Below, one piece after another: positions 47,656 through 58,456 of a stretch of DNA of 64,000 nucleotides. The notes under the pieces are model-generated. The model was not told the origin of the DNA. It saw only the letters and a list, made by a program, of their open reading frames with translations, and did no database searches. The DNA lies in NCBI GenBank assembly GCA_023375675.1, contig JALQBC010000053.1, positions 62,001 to 126,000 of the forward strand, given 5' to 3'. The stretch's first letter is position 1. Every line of letters starts with the position of its first letter. A program made the position numbers and the translations under genes. This DNA is from Cytospora piceicola. Its lineage: Eukaryota > Ascomycota > Sordariomycetes > Diaporthales > Cytosporaceae.

Positions 47656-49877
47656 CTAAATCACACTTCTAACAGACTTCCAGACACCCCGTCCTCCCTT
47701 GGCAATAGCATGCCGTCCATCCCACACCGGGAACACCACCACAGCCGCGAAGGCAAAGAACTGCCAGATGATAGCCACCGTCGTCCAGCCGCTGAAGAAC
47801 GACTTGGTAAAGATGTAGTCCCGGTACAGCGGCATCGGCCACACCACAAACGTGATCAGGACTATGACGACCCAGAAGATCCACGCGATGCGGAGCCAGC
47901 TGTGCAGGCTCTGCAGCGTCTTCTCGTCGAACGGGTGCTGGACGTCGTCCAGGCTCAGCACCGAGGGGGTCCTCACGCCCCCCCGGGGAGCACCCTTGAC
48001 GGGTTTGCTCCCCAGGGCCGCAGATGTGGTCCCGGGGGGCGGGCTCCCCCCCACCCCCTTCTTCTCGTCGTCGCTGCTGCTCGAGGGCGACACGAGCTCG
48101 CCTGCCCCGTCCTCCCTGTGCAGCATCGCCTCGTCGGCGAGCTCGACGCGCAGGAACTCGCGCCAGTCGAACCTGGACGGCCTGCACAGCGAGATGGCGA
48201 CCGAGTACAGCGCGGGGGAGAAGAAGGACCCGATGGCGCCGTAGAGGGACGGCAGCGGGTTCTGGGTCGTCTCGATGGTGACGGACCCGTACATGTGGTA
48301 CGCCGTGCCGAGCCAGATGGCCAGGCCGGTCACGAACCCGAGGATCGGCGACGCGATCGCCGCGAGGCGGGTCTGCCGTGACCAGCCGAGGGTCAGGGCC
48401 AGGGGGATGATGCCGGGACAGCTCACTACCGGCCTCAGGTATCCTAACCAGGTCAGATTTGCGCCACCGTAGTTGAGCGCGATGGCGATGCCTGACATGA
48501 ACACGCCGTGGATGATGACGGCGAGGTGGCTCGCCTTGACGACCGTCTTGTCTGTGGCCTTGGGGTTGATGTAGGTCTTGTAGACGTCGAAGGAGAGGAT
48601 GCTGCTGACGGCGATCATGGATGACGATATCGTGCTGGTCAGTGCCATGAATACCAGCACCAGGAACGCCATGACACCCTTGTCGCCAATGAGCGCCTTG
48701 ATAGTATACGGCATCACAAAACCGGCACTGACATCAGCCGCCGTCAGGTCGCCCGGGAACGTCGGGAAGATAGGCGTGTTGTGCAGTGCTCGAGCGGTCA
48801 GGCCGATGACAGTGCCCAAGCCCCAGGGGATGCCAAAGATGGCCAGGGCGGCGAGGTTGTAGCCCGGGACGGTGGCGCGAACCTCGGTCGCGAACGACTT
48901 CTGCCAGAAGGCCGTGTCCATGACGACGAGGGCCAGGTTGCCGAACTTGAGGTCCAGGCCCCAGATGATAGCGTCCCTGGACTTCATGGTGACGAGGGAG
49001 CCCTTGTAGTTGCCCGGGATGAGGTTGTCGCCGGCCGTGGCCATGAGCTTCTCGTAGAGGCCGGATAGGCCGCCGACGGCATCGTGGGTTAGGATGGAGA
49101 GGGTGAAGTAGATGATGAGGATGAGGGCGACGAAGGTGTGCAAAAAGTCCGTGAGGAATGTGGCCTTGAGGCCGCCCATGGCAGTGTAGAGAACGACTTT
49201 ATGAAGCGTTAGCTTCTTCTATCCTCGGAAGTGTTGAGCTGACCGAAGATGGTTGAAGACTTACCTCCGAGAGGAATGATTATACATGCGGCTACAAAAT
49301 GCATGCCTGACACTCCGTATATGAGTTGTGAGCCCGTCAAGATCATGCTGGCGCACCCGAGCACGTTGTTGACCAGGTTCATCACGATGAAGACGACGTG
49401 CCCTATCTTCCCGTATCGTTGACTGATGATCTCGAGGGATGTATGAGCATATGGTACACGTATCTTAGCCAAGACGCCCAGCGCCGCCATCAAGGCGATC
49501 TGAAAGCAGAGACCAGATCCCCACCACTGACCATATTCACCACGTTAGTGACCGTCGCAGCGGATATATATCGTATAGATTGGACAGGAACATACCAGGG
49601 GAACAGCGATTCCATAACGGTAGCACATGGCCGCACATAGGACCGTCTCGTTGATCCACATCCAGCTCGAGAAGACCGCCGACGCCGTCAAGCCTGTTCC
49701 TACACTTCTGTTCGCCACCATGAACATCTCCGACGTGCCTGAGTCTTCGGAGAGATATGCCTTCTGGATACGGACTGCGCCTATGATCACCAAGCAGAAG
49801 AGTATCCCCAGCCCGATCAGCAGCCCGTAGGCGTCGCCCTGGGGCACAAGCTGGAGGCCATCTACAGATGCACCCAT
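47656..49877 (-). CDS. Urea active transporter (SSS family, DUR3-like)
   Basis: Three exons: 49877-49596, 49526-49265 and 49196-47656, giving 694 residues, the normal DUR3 length. Both introns have CTAAC branch sites. About fifteen hydrophobic segments are visible, beginning YGLLIGLGILFCLVIIGAV. Family features: SSWMWINETVLCAAMCYRYG, YTAMGGLKATFLTDFLH (the sodium:solute-symporter signature region), TAFWQKSFAT and ALTSTISSSMIAVSSILSFD. A hydrophilic loop with SSSSDDEKK (about 555-600) is a possible regulatory site. It should import urea with protons or sodium at the plasma membrane for use as nitrogen source. I start at ATG 49877 (MGASVDG); the upstream frame extension lacks an ATG. Confidence 0.93.
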
Positions 49878-51707
49878 CCTGGCGGTGTAGGGGCTTGCAA
49901 GCACGGCAGGATGACAATGTTTCGAGGTCGACGGGTCAGTGACTGCGAGATGTCTTATACTCTAAAGCGAGCTTCCAGGAAGAACGGAGGAATATCAAAT
50001 CATTGAAAGGCTGGCGAGGACAGGAGTGCAAGCAGCCAAGGGGAGCAACTTTTTATATGGTGATAGCCACTTCAAGGCATAGATCTCCGGACAGGCAAAG
50101 AGATACAACTATGGCGTTTTTTTTTGGGAATAGACTTTTCTTATTTCCCTGTCTAGCCCCTCTCTTCTCTCTTACTGCGAAGCTTTTCACGACCACCAGT
50201 GACATCTGGACGATCATCGGAGAAAAGACTTATGTGACGGAGTTGTTCCTGAGCGGAGTTCGATATCAGGGGGGTGGCAGCCAGTATATTCTCCGAGATA
50301 AACAATCACGCTGTCGTAGTGGGCAATTGCGCTATGCGCCTAGCACCATGTGGTTGCAGCACATCCGGTAGCGAGATGCAGTTGTTGATGATTGCGTGCT
50401 GCGGATGCGATATGACGATCCTACAGCATGTGCGGCGCAGGTGAGTCAGTTTCAACCCTGCACATCTGAACGAGCTTAACAGCTAAATACAGGATACTTT
50501 TGTGTTTGAAGTATGGGGAGACAAACCGGACGAATATAAATAAGTCTAAGTACTCGGAGCTGATCTAGGCGATAATAGTGGCGAGTGATGGGTGTGAACT
50601 ATCGTACATCTGTGCAGGCGGGCATCGGATGGTTTAGCTTCTGCTGCTCGGCAGAATTATGGATTTCGATATCATATTTGATATGATGGAATTGCGGCAT
50701 TTTGTATTATGTGCATATTTTCCTGAAATGATAGGAATGGAAATTCCGTATATCTGAACATTGAGAGGAAGCCCTGGGCAGCGGATGAGGCTACTGGGAC
50801 AATTGACCTGAAATCCCTCCCGCCAGGACAGCTTCGATGGCGAATGGCATTATCAATGTATATCTTACCAAAATCCAACGCTACTTGAAGCCCAAGCTGA
50901 TTACATTGAAGGTGACAGGCTGATTGTCAAAGACTGTACATATACGCTATATTGGGCAAGTGGATGAAGCATCACAAATCAGCAAGCTATAATACTTGTA
51001 TCTTTGTTGTTTCAAATCAACTTCTGGGTACTTCAGTGCGTCTTTACAATGGTAGGACATATGAGCTGCATTAGAAGCTCTATCGCATCATTTATTCCTC
51101 AAAATGTGAGTATTTGCTTTCTGTTTCCGGACCATTGTCAACATTGTGTCCAGATATCGGCCCGGGTACCGGATGGCCTCGTCGGGATCTGACTATCGTC
51201 TCGACTCTACAATATACGAATCTTATAGACAGAATTGAAATTGGTCAAGTGGTTATTTCAGTTAAAGGTGGTCCAGTCGTTATCGTCGATCCTATTAATA
51301 CCCAATACCGACCGACATCTGGACCACATGACTGTCTAATCACACCGAATCAGCTACCAATATCGGGACAATTGACCATATTGGCCATCCGGGGCCTTAT
51401 ACTATCCAATAATAGCTTCTCCTGTTCCAGAAAGAATGTCAACTTTGTAAAATAAGAACCAGGAATACAATCGACGCATCTTCTCAGACCCATCGCAGGT
51501 GGCAGTGATCCATTTGGTCACCCCCCCCCCCAAGCAGCAGACGGACATCAAGGGTTAGGGCCACTGCGCCCCATTGCTGCCTACAGGTAACACCTTCTTA
51601 AGACTCAGTGACTCCCCTACAAATCAGTTCCCCAAATACTAATTTTTGTGCCGGACGTTGTTATCCTATTTTATCGTTACCATAGCACACAGTCGCCCCA
51701 AGAAATC
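49878..51707. other. Spacer with the urea-transporter promoter
   Basis: About 1.8 kb, AT-richer from 50.5 to 51.4 kb, with no supported gene. It contains an 11-nt C run at 51521-51531, just upstream of the hydrolase gene. Confidence 0.5.
50061..50301 (-). promoter_or_regulatory. Two HGATAR motifs upstream of the urea transporter
   Basis: TGATAG (50061-50066) and AGATAA (50296-50301) match the HGATAR consensus of AreA/NIT2 GATA factors, which activate nitrogen-uptake genes when preferred nitrogen is scarce. They lie about 180 and 420 bases upstream of the start codon. Short motifs like this occur by chance, so this is only suggestive. Confidence 0.3.
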
Positions 51708-52517
51708 ATGGCAATGGACTGGGAACCCGCAGGGCAGCCCGAGCCCTGGAACCACGTGGTCGACCCGCAACAGGGCCAGCCGCACACGCACACGGTCATA
51801 TTCCTCCACGGACGCGGCGACAACGCCAAGGACTTCAAGAGGAGCATAGAATACAACACCTGGTGTAACTCCGAAAGAAACAGCCCCATCGAAACCTTCC
51901 CCACCTTCCGATGGGTGTTCCCCACGGCTGGCCTCAAGCCGTGCGAGGGACCTGGGAACCCGCGGTGCATGAGCCAGTGGTTCGACCTGTTTGACCACAC
52001 GAACCTCAAGTTGCGGGAGGAAGTCCAGGCGCCGGGGCTGACGGACAGTGTTGGTCGGATCAGGGACCTCATCGCGGAGGAGGCTGCCAAGCTGGGTGGG
52101 AGGTACGACAAGATCGTGCTCATGGGGATCAGCCAGGGCGGAGCTACCAGCGTGCACACACTGCTGAACCTGGTGTTTCCGGAGGGGTATCAGGGCCCCA
52201 AGAGGCTGGGCGCCTTTGTTGGGATCGCGTGCCGGCTGCCGTTCCCGGGACGGAGCCTGGGCGACACGCGGGCAGTTCTGGGGCTGGAGGGTACGCCTTC
52301 TGACGAGGTTGTCCGGAACACGCCCGTCATACTGGAACATTGTGTGGACGACCCGACTGTCCGGTTCGAGGGTGGGCAGCAGCTGAGGAGGCAGCTGGAA
52401 GGGTACGGTGCCACGGTTTTATGGAAAGAGTATCCTGAGGGTGGACACTGGTTCAAATCTCCCGAAGGTCTCGACGATGTAACGGCATTTTTGAGCCATG
52501 TACTGCCGAAACAGTAG
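51708..52517 (+). CDS. Acyl-protein thioesterase / carboxylesterase-like serine hydrolase
   Basis: A single-exon gene of 269 residues from ATG 51708; the frame extends upstream only from a non-ATG codon. The alpha/beta-hydrolase features are complete: oxyanion-hole strand TVIFLHGRGDN, nucleophile Ser142 in GISQGGA, acid Asp214 or Asp215 in HCVDDPTV, and His247 in EGGHWF. It belongs to the phospholipase/carboxylesterase family that includes acyl-protein thioesterase 1, which removes palmitate from proteins. It is longer than classic APT1 (about 230), with an insert near 45-110, as in a fungal-specific branch. The substrate may therefore be a small ester instead. No signal peptide, so cytosolic. 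Confidence 0.9.
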   Translation: MAMDWEPAGQPEPWNHVVDPQQGQPHTHTVIFLHGRGDNAKDFKRSIEYNTWCNSERNSPIETFPTFRWVFPTAGLKPCEGPGNPRCMSQWFDLFDHTNLKLREEVQAPGLTDSVGRIRDLIAEEAAKLGGRYDKIVLMGISQGGATSVHTLLNLVFPEGYQGPKRLGAFVGIACRLPFPGRSLGDTRAVLGLEGTPSDEVVRNTPVILEHCVDDPTVRFEGGQQLRRQLEGYGATVLWKEYPEGGHWFKSPEGLDDVTAFLSHVLPKQ

Positions 52518-53351
52518 AGTCTGTTCTTGTGGGTGGTAGATTGGTAATCTCAGAGAGCATAGCATATTGAATTTGGAAACATGATAGACTCAACCGGGAT
52601 GGCTATGCCAGTCATCGGTCTGAAATAAGGATAGCCCCAATCGACAGCAGTTCTGTGCGAAACGATAGCCTCATGTATGACTTTGGATCGCTGCTCTGAT
52701 CGTATAACAGGCCATCACAGCACCTACATTCTTGTGGCAACGCCATGCTGTTTTCGAAGAGTAGAAGATACGTGACAGTAGGAGTTGAACTGCCTTTTGC
52801 ACAGCTCGATCAGTAGCTGGAGTGCAGCCAAATTGCTAATCACCACGGTAAAGTACCTAAGTAAGTAGTTAGTCGACGAAAGGGCCTCGAATGGGAAAGT
52901 AAGAACTAACGGCCCAGGCACATCAAGTAAATGAGATTGATATGACAACGAAAAGGATTGAAGAACAAGTAATCGGCCTGCAGTTGGTCGTTTGCTTACT
53001 GTGACGATCCATGGTTGTCACTACAGTAGGACCGCCAACAGGCAAAGCATCTGTGGATGTTTCCAATGAGAAGCATGTGTGTTATCGGTGGGAGCCACTT
53101 GGGGGCCTACTTACAGGGCTGGACCCCTGAAAGCGGAGCTGCATTGCGCCGAGGCTTAGGGGACCCTCAACGTCATCCAGGCACACTGAAGTTCGGACCG
53201 TTGACGACCTCACAACGAACGCCCAACGCCCTCCTTGGTGAACAAACAAATAAGTAGACGGCGCCAGCTTGTTCCTGTTTCTTGACCAGCAGCCTCCTCC
53301 CTCACCGATATATCTACCTAATACCACTGGCCTGCTGCTGCAACCTCAACC
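52518..53351. other. Intergenic spacer / aminopeptidase promoter
   Basis: About 830 bases with no supported gene. The last 80 bases are pyrimidine-rich, consistent with a leader for the downstream gene. Confidence 0.5.
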
Positions 53352-54765
53352 ATGCGCTCCCCCTTATCAGCCCAAGTATTGCTCTGGCTGAGCATCGCCG
53401 ACCGCGCTATCAGCTCTCCCTACAAGGGATCACAACAAGTCCTCGCGCCGCCAGCGGACGATAAAGAAGCCTCAGCTACTCACGCCGAATTTCCCACAGA
53501 GCAAGTGCACGTCGTTGACGATGCCATCCTCGCCGCCCTAGACACCTATCCCGACCCCATCCAGGCCCTCAAATTCCTCCAGCCTGAGTCTGCCGCCGAG
53601 CTCCTCGAGCCACGGCTGATCGATGTCTTTGGCTCGCCGAAGCCAGTATGGATGACTGAAGGAGAGAAGCTGCGCCTCCGGAGAGATGGCAAGAAGTTTA
53701 TGGACATCACAGATCACCAGGACCTCTATCTGGAGCCTCTCCACTCCTTGTCCGGGAAAGCTAGTACGCATCACCCTTCGTGACCCCAGAGCTGCTGGAT
53801 GATGCGATTGCTAACAGACTCGCCATCTCACAGGCCTACCCAAGTTGTCGCACCAGAACCTCGTCAAGCCCCTCTTCCCCAAAGTATCCACCGACCGCAT
53901 GCACGACGTCCTCAAGCACATGACGAGCTACTACAACCGGTACTACAACGGCCCGACGGGCGAGGAGTCCTCCCAGTGGCTGCACGACCACATCGCCTCC
54001 ATCATCGCCGAGGCGCCCTACCACACCCACATCTCGCTCGAGTACTTTACCCACGCCTTCGCGCAATCCACCATCATCGCCCGCTTCGAGCCCAAGGTCC
54101 GCGACTTCTCCAAGCCCTTGACCATCCTCGGCGCCCACCAGGACTCTGCGAACTACTTGTTCCCGTTGCTGCCTGCTCCTGGCGCGGATGATGATTGCTC
54201 GGGTACAGTGAGCATTCTGGAGGCATTCACGGTACTGGCTACGAGCGGATACATACCCAAGGACGGCCCGGTAGAGTTCCACTGGTATGCAGCCGAGGAG
54301 GGTGGGCTGCTGGGCAGCCAGGACGTCGCCGCGTACAAGAAGGCGGAGGGCGCCAAGATCGGAGCCATGATGGAGTTCGACATGACGGCCTTCATCGGCC
54401 GGAACGCGACCGAGTCCATCGGCTTCATCAAGACCGACGCGGACCCGCCCCTGACCAAGTGGGCCGTCGAGCTCAGCACCGAGTACATCTCCATCCCCAC
54501 CAGCGTCTACGAGCTCGACCCTGGCGCGGGTTCCGATTATATGAGCTTCACGAAGCTGGGGTTCCCGGCCTCGTTCGCCAGCGAGGGCAACCCCGTCGCC
54601 GGCGGGTTCCCCGGCGAGATGGACCCCTACGTGCACTCGACCAAGGACACCATGGACGTCGACGACGAGGCCGGGTGGTTTTCCGTTGATCATATGGCGA
54701 GGTTCGCCGAGCTGGCCATCGCCTTCGCCGTGGAGCAGGGCGGTTGGGATAATGCCTGGCGGTAG
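53352..54765 (+). CDS. Secreted leucine aminopeptidase, peptidase family M28
   Basis: Exons are 53352-53763 and 53834-54765 (70-nt intron), giving 447 residues. The N-terminus (MRSPLSAQVLLWLSIADRAI) is a signal peptide, followed by a propeptide-like region to about residue 135. The catalytic domain shows the two-zinc site: His239 in LGAHQDSAN, the bridging Asp in GADDDCSGT (about 256), the Glu pair 292-293 in AAEEGGLLGS, Asp320 in MEFDM and His405 in YVHSTKD. It should release N-terminal residues from extracellular peptides, alongside other nutrient-uptake genes here. One possible N-glycosylation site (NATE, about 328) is visible. Length and domain order match fungal secreted LAP1-type enzymes. 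Confidence 0.95.
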
Positions 54766-55626
54766 TGTGGCTGGGTAGCGGTCCTGTATCGTTCCTGTCC
54801 TGTGACGTATACTCTCGGGGCGGTTGGGCCGTTGGTGGTCCCCTTCGTGCCTAGTAAAGGGGATGACTCTGTAAATAGGAAATGCCATAACGCCGGCTTA
54901 TGGGCCGCCTACCAGCCAAGCCGCCCATGGTGGGTCGCTGTGGTGAGTGTCAGGTTCCCGTCCCTGATAGTCCCCCTTTGCACGTATTTAGTATTTTTAA
55001 CATTTATTTGGACTTTTCAGGGGGTTGAACTGTAATTCGTCACTATGGGTTTGATAAGTCCACTCCAGCGCGTAGCGATACTTGACTTCTAAGAAGAGGT
55101 ATACTTTGATACCTACTTGTCAGGTATGGTATCATCTATATCGAAGTAGGCTTTGTTGCCATGGGTGAGGTGTAGACGGTGACCTATGCGTCCGTGATGA
55201 AATACCCACACAAGCAGATCTATCATGGGAAAATAGTACTCCGACGCAAGCCGTGAATGCCGAGCACAGAGTGGTCGAAATTTTGCCAATGAGCAAGGTA
55301 AGATCACACCGAATTCATCCTGACAGTGCCCGAGGCCTACATATGTACGCATGGATATTATTCTTGACGGATCCCAGCCGGAAGAATATCCTCCGCAGGT
55401 GAATTTACTAGGTCCTCTGCGACGGAGGACCGGGCTCGGATCCGCTACACCCCTCCCCACTGGCACAGATAGCATACGGAGCGAACGAGTTCCCTCGGGG
55501 ATGGATCGAGGCTACCAATGGGTCTGCGATGCGTTCATCACCGGCGAGGAGTTGCTCATCCGGCTGTGGTCGTGCATGAGATCAGGTGGTTCAATAGGGA
55601 GAGGTTGATGTCGAAGGAGAGGGCAG
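54766..55626. other. Intergenic spacer
   Basis: About 860 bases. A short inverted repeat (TGATACC ... GGTATCA, about 55108-55134) follows the aminopeptidase gene. No gene is supported. Confidence 0.5.
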
Positions 55627-55955
55627 ATGCCGGGGATCTACAAACCCGTGTAAGTCTGGGAGTGATCTTGTGTTGGCTACCTAGGATGTTGTTAGCGGCT
55701 GATGATGACGACTAACGGATGGGACAGATCCTTGGACGATCTCCTACCTCAGGGCAACCAGACGGTGGGTTTCTGGCACGCCAAAAAGACTCAATATGAC
55801 GGGGACACATCCGGCTCTGCCGTTGTATTCCAGGTGGGTTTCTATCGCGGTAAGTTCTCACTTGACCGCGCGGTATCCTTGTCTGGCTGACAGCCATGCA
55901 GTCTGTCACTGTTTTTGGGGGTAACGCGAACCTGTTTGTGACAGCCAAGTGGTGA
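55627..55955 (+). CDS. Very small spliced gene candidate (about 60-68 residues)
   Basis: Three short exons join in frame: 55627-55649, then 55728-55833 (or -55849), then 55902 (or 55894)-55955. Intron 1 is strong (gtaagt, branch GACTAAC, acceptor gggacag). For intron 2 two donor/acceptor pairs both keep frame, giving 60 or 68 residues. The product starts MPGIYKPVSLDDLLPQGNQT and ends VFGGNANLFVTAKW. It has no cysteine, signal peptide or membrane segment, and alternating polar/hydrophobic residues suggest a small beta protein. I do not recognise the family. The support is the quality of intron 1 and the protein-like composition; expression is unknown. Confidence 0.4.
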
Positions 55956-56175
55956 CGAGATGCTGGAGTAGCAATAATACATACAGCTGTCGATGTCAAC
56001 GCCCTTCGATGACCACTCCACGGATTCCTGTCCAGTTGATTCCCGTCCTCCTCATCTACGGACTGCCCTTGTCCTCTTCTACCGAGTTGGTCCCTGTGCA
56101 CCTTTTCGCCTTGGTTCTAGCCATTACAGCCTCGGTAGGCATTGGTCACGACGCCGCTATCTTGGCTTGCTCGTT

Positions 56176-56749
56176 TTAGGTACTATTAGCGGCACTGCCC
56201 ACCGCCAATTCCCTGGAGACATCCTCCAGCGTTCTCTCACCACCCTGCTCCGGGAACATCCTCCTCCAGTACTTCTTCAGGTTCGGCCGCGGGCGCTGCA
56301 GCTCCGCCTCGCCCCCGTCGTCCCAGCTCCCCGTCCTGACGCACCGCTCCCCGAAGACCAGCTCCCGCGCGTACCTCTTCGGGTCCTGGTTGTACTGGAA
56401 CGTGATGGCCCTCGCGTCGTCCAGGCCCTGCTCCTCGAGGCCGCAGACCTCGGGCGGCTCGATGGCGAAGGGGCCCTCGTTCTTGACGGACTTCCTCCGC
56501 TCGTAGTCGAACCAGGCCCTGACCTTCTTGGGGTCGAGGCCCGCCAGGAAGGACAGCGCCAGCATCTCCCCCGTGTAGGGGTACCCCGAGGTCTTGGCGA
56601 AGCCGTACTCGAGCAGATCGAGCTGCTCTTTCGTCTTCCTCTGCGCCCTGGGACGGCCGTTGTCTGCGGCGTCGCGGTTGGCGTAGTACCTGAAAGGCTG
56701 TTTAGCACAGTTTCACAGTTACTAGCGGACAAAGGAATAATTGGTTGCC
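56176..56749 (-). CDS. Homeodomain-like protein, 5' end unresolved
   Basis: The open frame runs from about 56699 to the stop at 56176, about 174 residues. Near its start lies a homeodomain-like region (roughly RAQRKTKEQLDLLEYGFAKT to VRAWFDYERRKSVKN). Helix 3 reads KVRAWFDYERRK against the canonical KVxxWFQNRRxK: Trp48, Phe49 and Arg53 are kept, but the DNA-contacting Asn51 is Tyr. The rest is acidic, then basic, with no other domain. A probable intron (donor gtatgt near 56783, acceptor near 56700) points to an upstream exon, but none of its frames joins cleanly and has an ATG. AT-rich repeat DNA starts at about 56815. The gene may be truncated there. It may be a transcription factor or a decayed relic. 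Confidence 0.6.
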
Positions 56750-57201
56750 GGCTCGGGCTGGAACTTTGTCGGCCAACATACCTGCCAATCTCTTAGGGCC
56801 AGCGTTGGGTAAGCCCCTTGTTAACCGAGAGCGATTTTTTCCCATTTTCGGCAGGTCTTAACTCCTGAGATACTGTTTTTGAAGTGTATTTTCGAGTTTA
56901 ATACCTGTTTTTAGAGTGTATTTCGAGTCTAAGGCCTATTTCTAAAGTATATTTTCGAATGTAATATATATATCGTAAGTTAAAACTTATCTTTAGAGTT
57001 TGTCTTCGAGCCTTCGAAACTATAACTTAAGGCTAGCTTTCGAATCTTAATCGTAGCTATCTCTATTTTTATATCGTTCTCGCTCTCGACCTTCGAGTCT
57101 TAATCGTCTAGCTTTTATTACGTCTAATAGTCTTCTGTTTATTTAACTATAACTGTATTAGTAGTATATTTTTAGTATATTTTATAGTCGGTTTACTATA
57201 G

Positions 57202-57660
57202 TCGGCTTAAGTTATACCGAGTAAGAAAAGCTATACGGAAAAAGTATATCGTATACTCGGTCCGCTATAAGATATATAACTACTTAAGTAGTAACTACTT
57301 AGGTAATAACTACGATACCTCTTATAATCGGTCCGTTACGAAATACATAACTACTTAAGCGATAGTTACGATATATTTTACAGTCGGTCCGCCGTAAAGT
57401 ACGTAACGTATAGCTATAATACTTTTAACGGTCGGTTTATTATAGAAGATATATAGCTATAATACCTTTTACGGTCGGTTTAAGCTATACCGAGTAGAAA
57501 AGGCAATACTAAGCTATAATACCTCTTACAGTCGGTCTACCGCGGAATACGTAACGTATAGTCGGTCCGCCTTAAAAGATTTACAATAGCTACGATACTT
57601 TTTATAGCCGGTCTGCTATAGTCGGCTTAAGCTATACCGAATAGGAAAAACAATCCGAAA
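57202..57660. repeat. Diverged repeats with a shared TCGGCTTAAGCTATACCGA motif
   Basis: Versions of GTCGGNTTAAGNTATACCGA followed by an A-rich run occur near 57202, 57474 and 57617. Between them are repeated TAATACCTYTTAYRGTCGG segments. These look like mutated copies of one short unit. Confidence 0.65.
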
Positions 57661-57735
57661 AACTATAATACCTTATAAATAGTCTAGCCGTATATAACGT
57701 ATAACTACCTATAGTATTATTCTTTAAGACTAATT

Positions 57736-57835
57736 TAGCTATAATAGCTATAATAGCTGTAATAGCTATAATAGCTGTAATAGCTGTAATAGCTATAATA
57801 GCTGTAATAGCTATAATAGCTATAATAGCTATAAT
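57736..57835. repeat. 9-bp microsatellite TAGCTATAA / TAGCTGTAA
   Basis: About eleven tandem copies of a 9-base unit with a single A/G alternation (TAGCTATAA and TAGCTGTAA). Confidence 0.9.
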
Positions 57836-57870
57836 TATAAATATAGTAGTAATTATACAGATATAGCCGG

Positions 57871-58456
57871 TTAGTAAGTTCGCCTTTTAATTTTAGCGAC
57901 CGGTTTACTAGCCGGTTATATTAATTCGAATATTCGACCGTAACTATAACCTTAACCTTAACCTTAACCTTAACCTTAACCTTAACCTTAACCTTAACCT
58001 TAACCTTGACTTTAACCTTAACCTTAACCTTAACCTTAACCTTAACCTTAACCTCTTAGGTAATTACTGACCTTAACATCTAACTAGCCTTAAGTTCCGA
58101 CTGGCCCTAAGTTCTAACTAACCTTAACATCTAACTAGCCTTAAGTTCCGACTAGCCCTGAGTTCCGACTAGCCCTAAGTTCTAACTGATTAACTACTTA
58201 GGTACTGACTAACCTGAACGTTAGTAAGCTCGCCTCTTAATTTCAGCGACCGGTTTACTAGCCGGTTATATTAAATTAAATATTATTAAATATAACTATA
58301 ACCTTAACCTTAACCTTAATATTTAACTAGCCTTAAATTCTGACTAGCCTTAAGTTCTAACTAATTAACTACTAACTAACCTTAACTAACTAATATAAAC
58401 GTTAGTAAGTTACTCTTTTAATTTTAGCGACCGGTTTATTAGCAGGTTATATTAAA
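57871..58456. repeat. Three copies of a ~55-bp unit next to AACCTT tracts
   Basis: TTAGTAAGYTCGCC...AGCGACCGGTTTACTAGCCGG...TTATATTAA occurs at 57871-57934, 58221-58274 and 58402-58456 (the last more diverged). The first two copies are followed by AACCTT-rich sequence, so unit plus telomere-like tract may be a compound repeat. Confidence 0.8.
57946..58054. repeat. (AACCTT)n telomere-like array
   Basis: About 18 tandem copies of AACCTT (TTAAGG on the other strand), with one interruption (CCTTGACTTTAACC). Shorter tracts recur near 58301-58320 and 58538-58556. The unit differs by one base from the usual fungal telomere repeat TTAGGG. Confidence 0.92.

Noticed and set aside
50375..50570. Short spliced ORF around a gtgagt...atacag intron
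   Set aside because: The joined product is about 45 residues with no protein-like pattern; splice-like signals alone are weak evidence.
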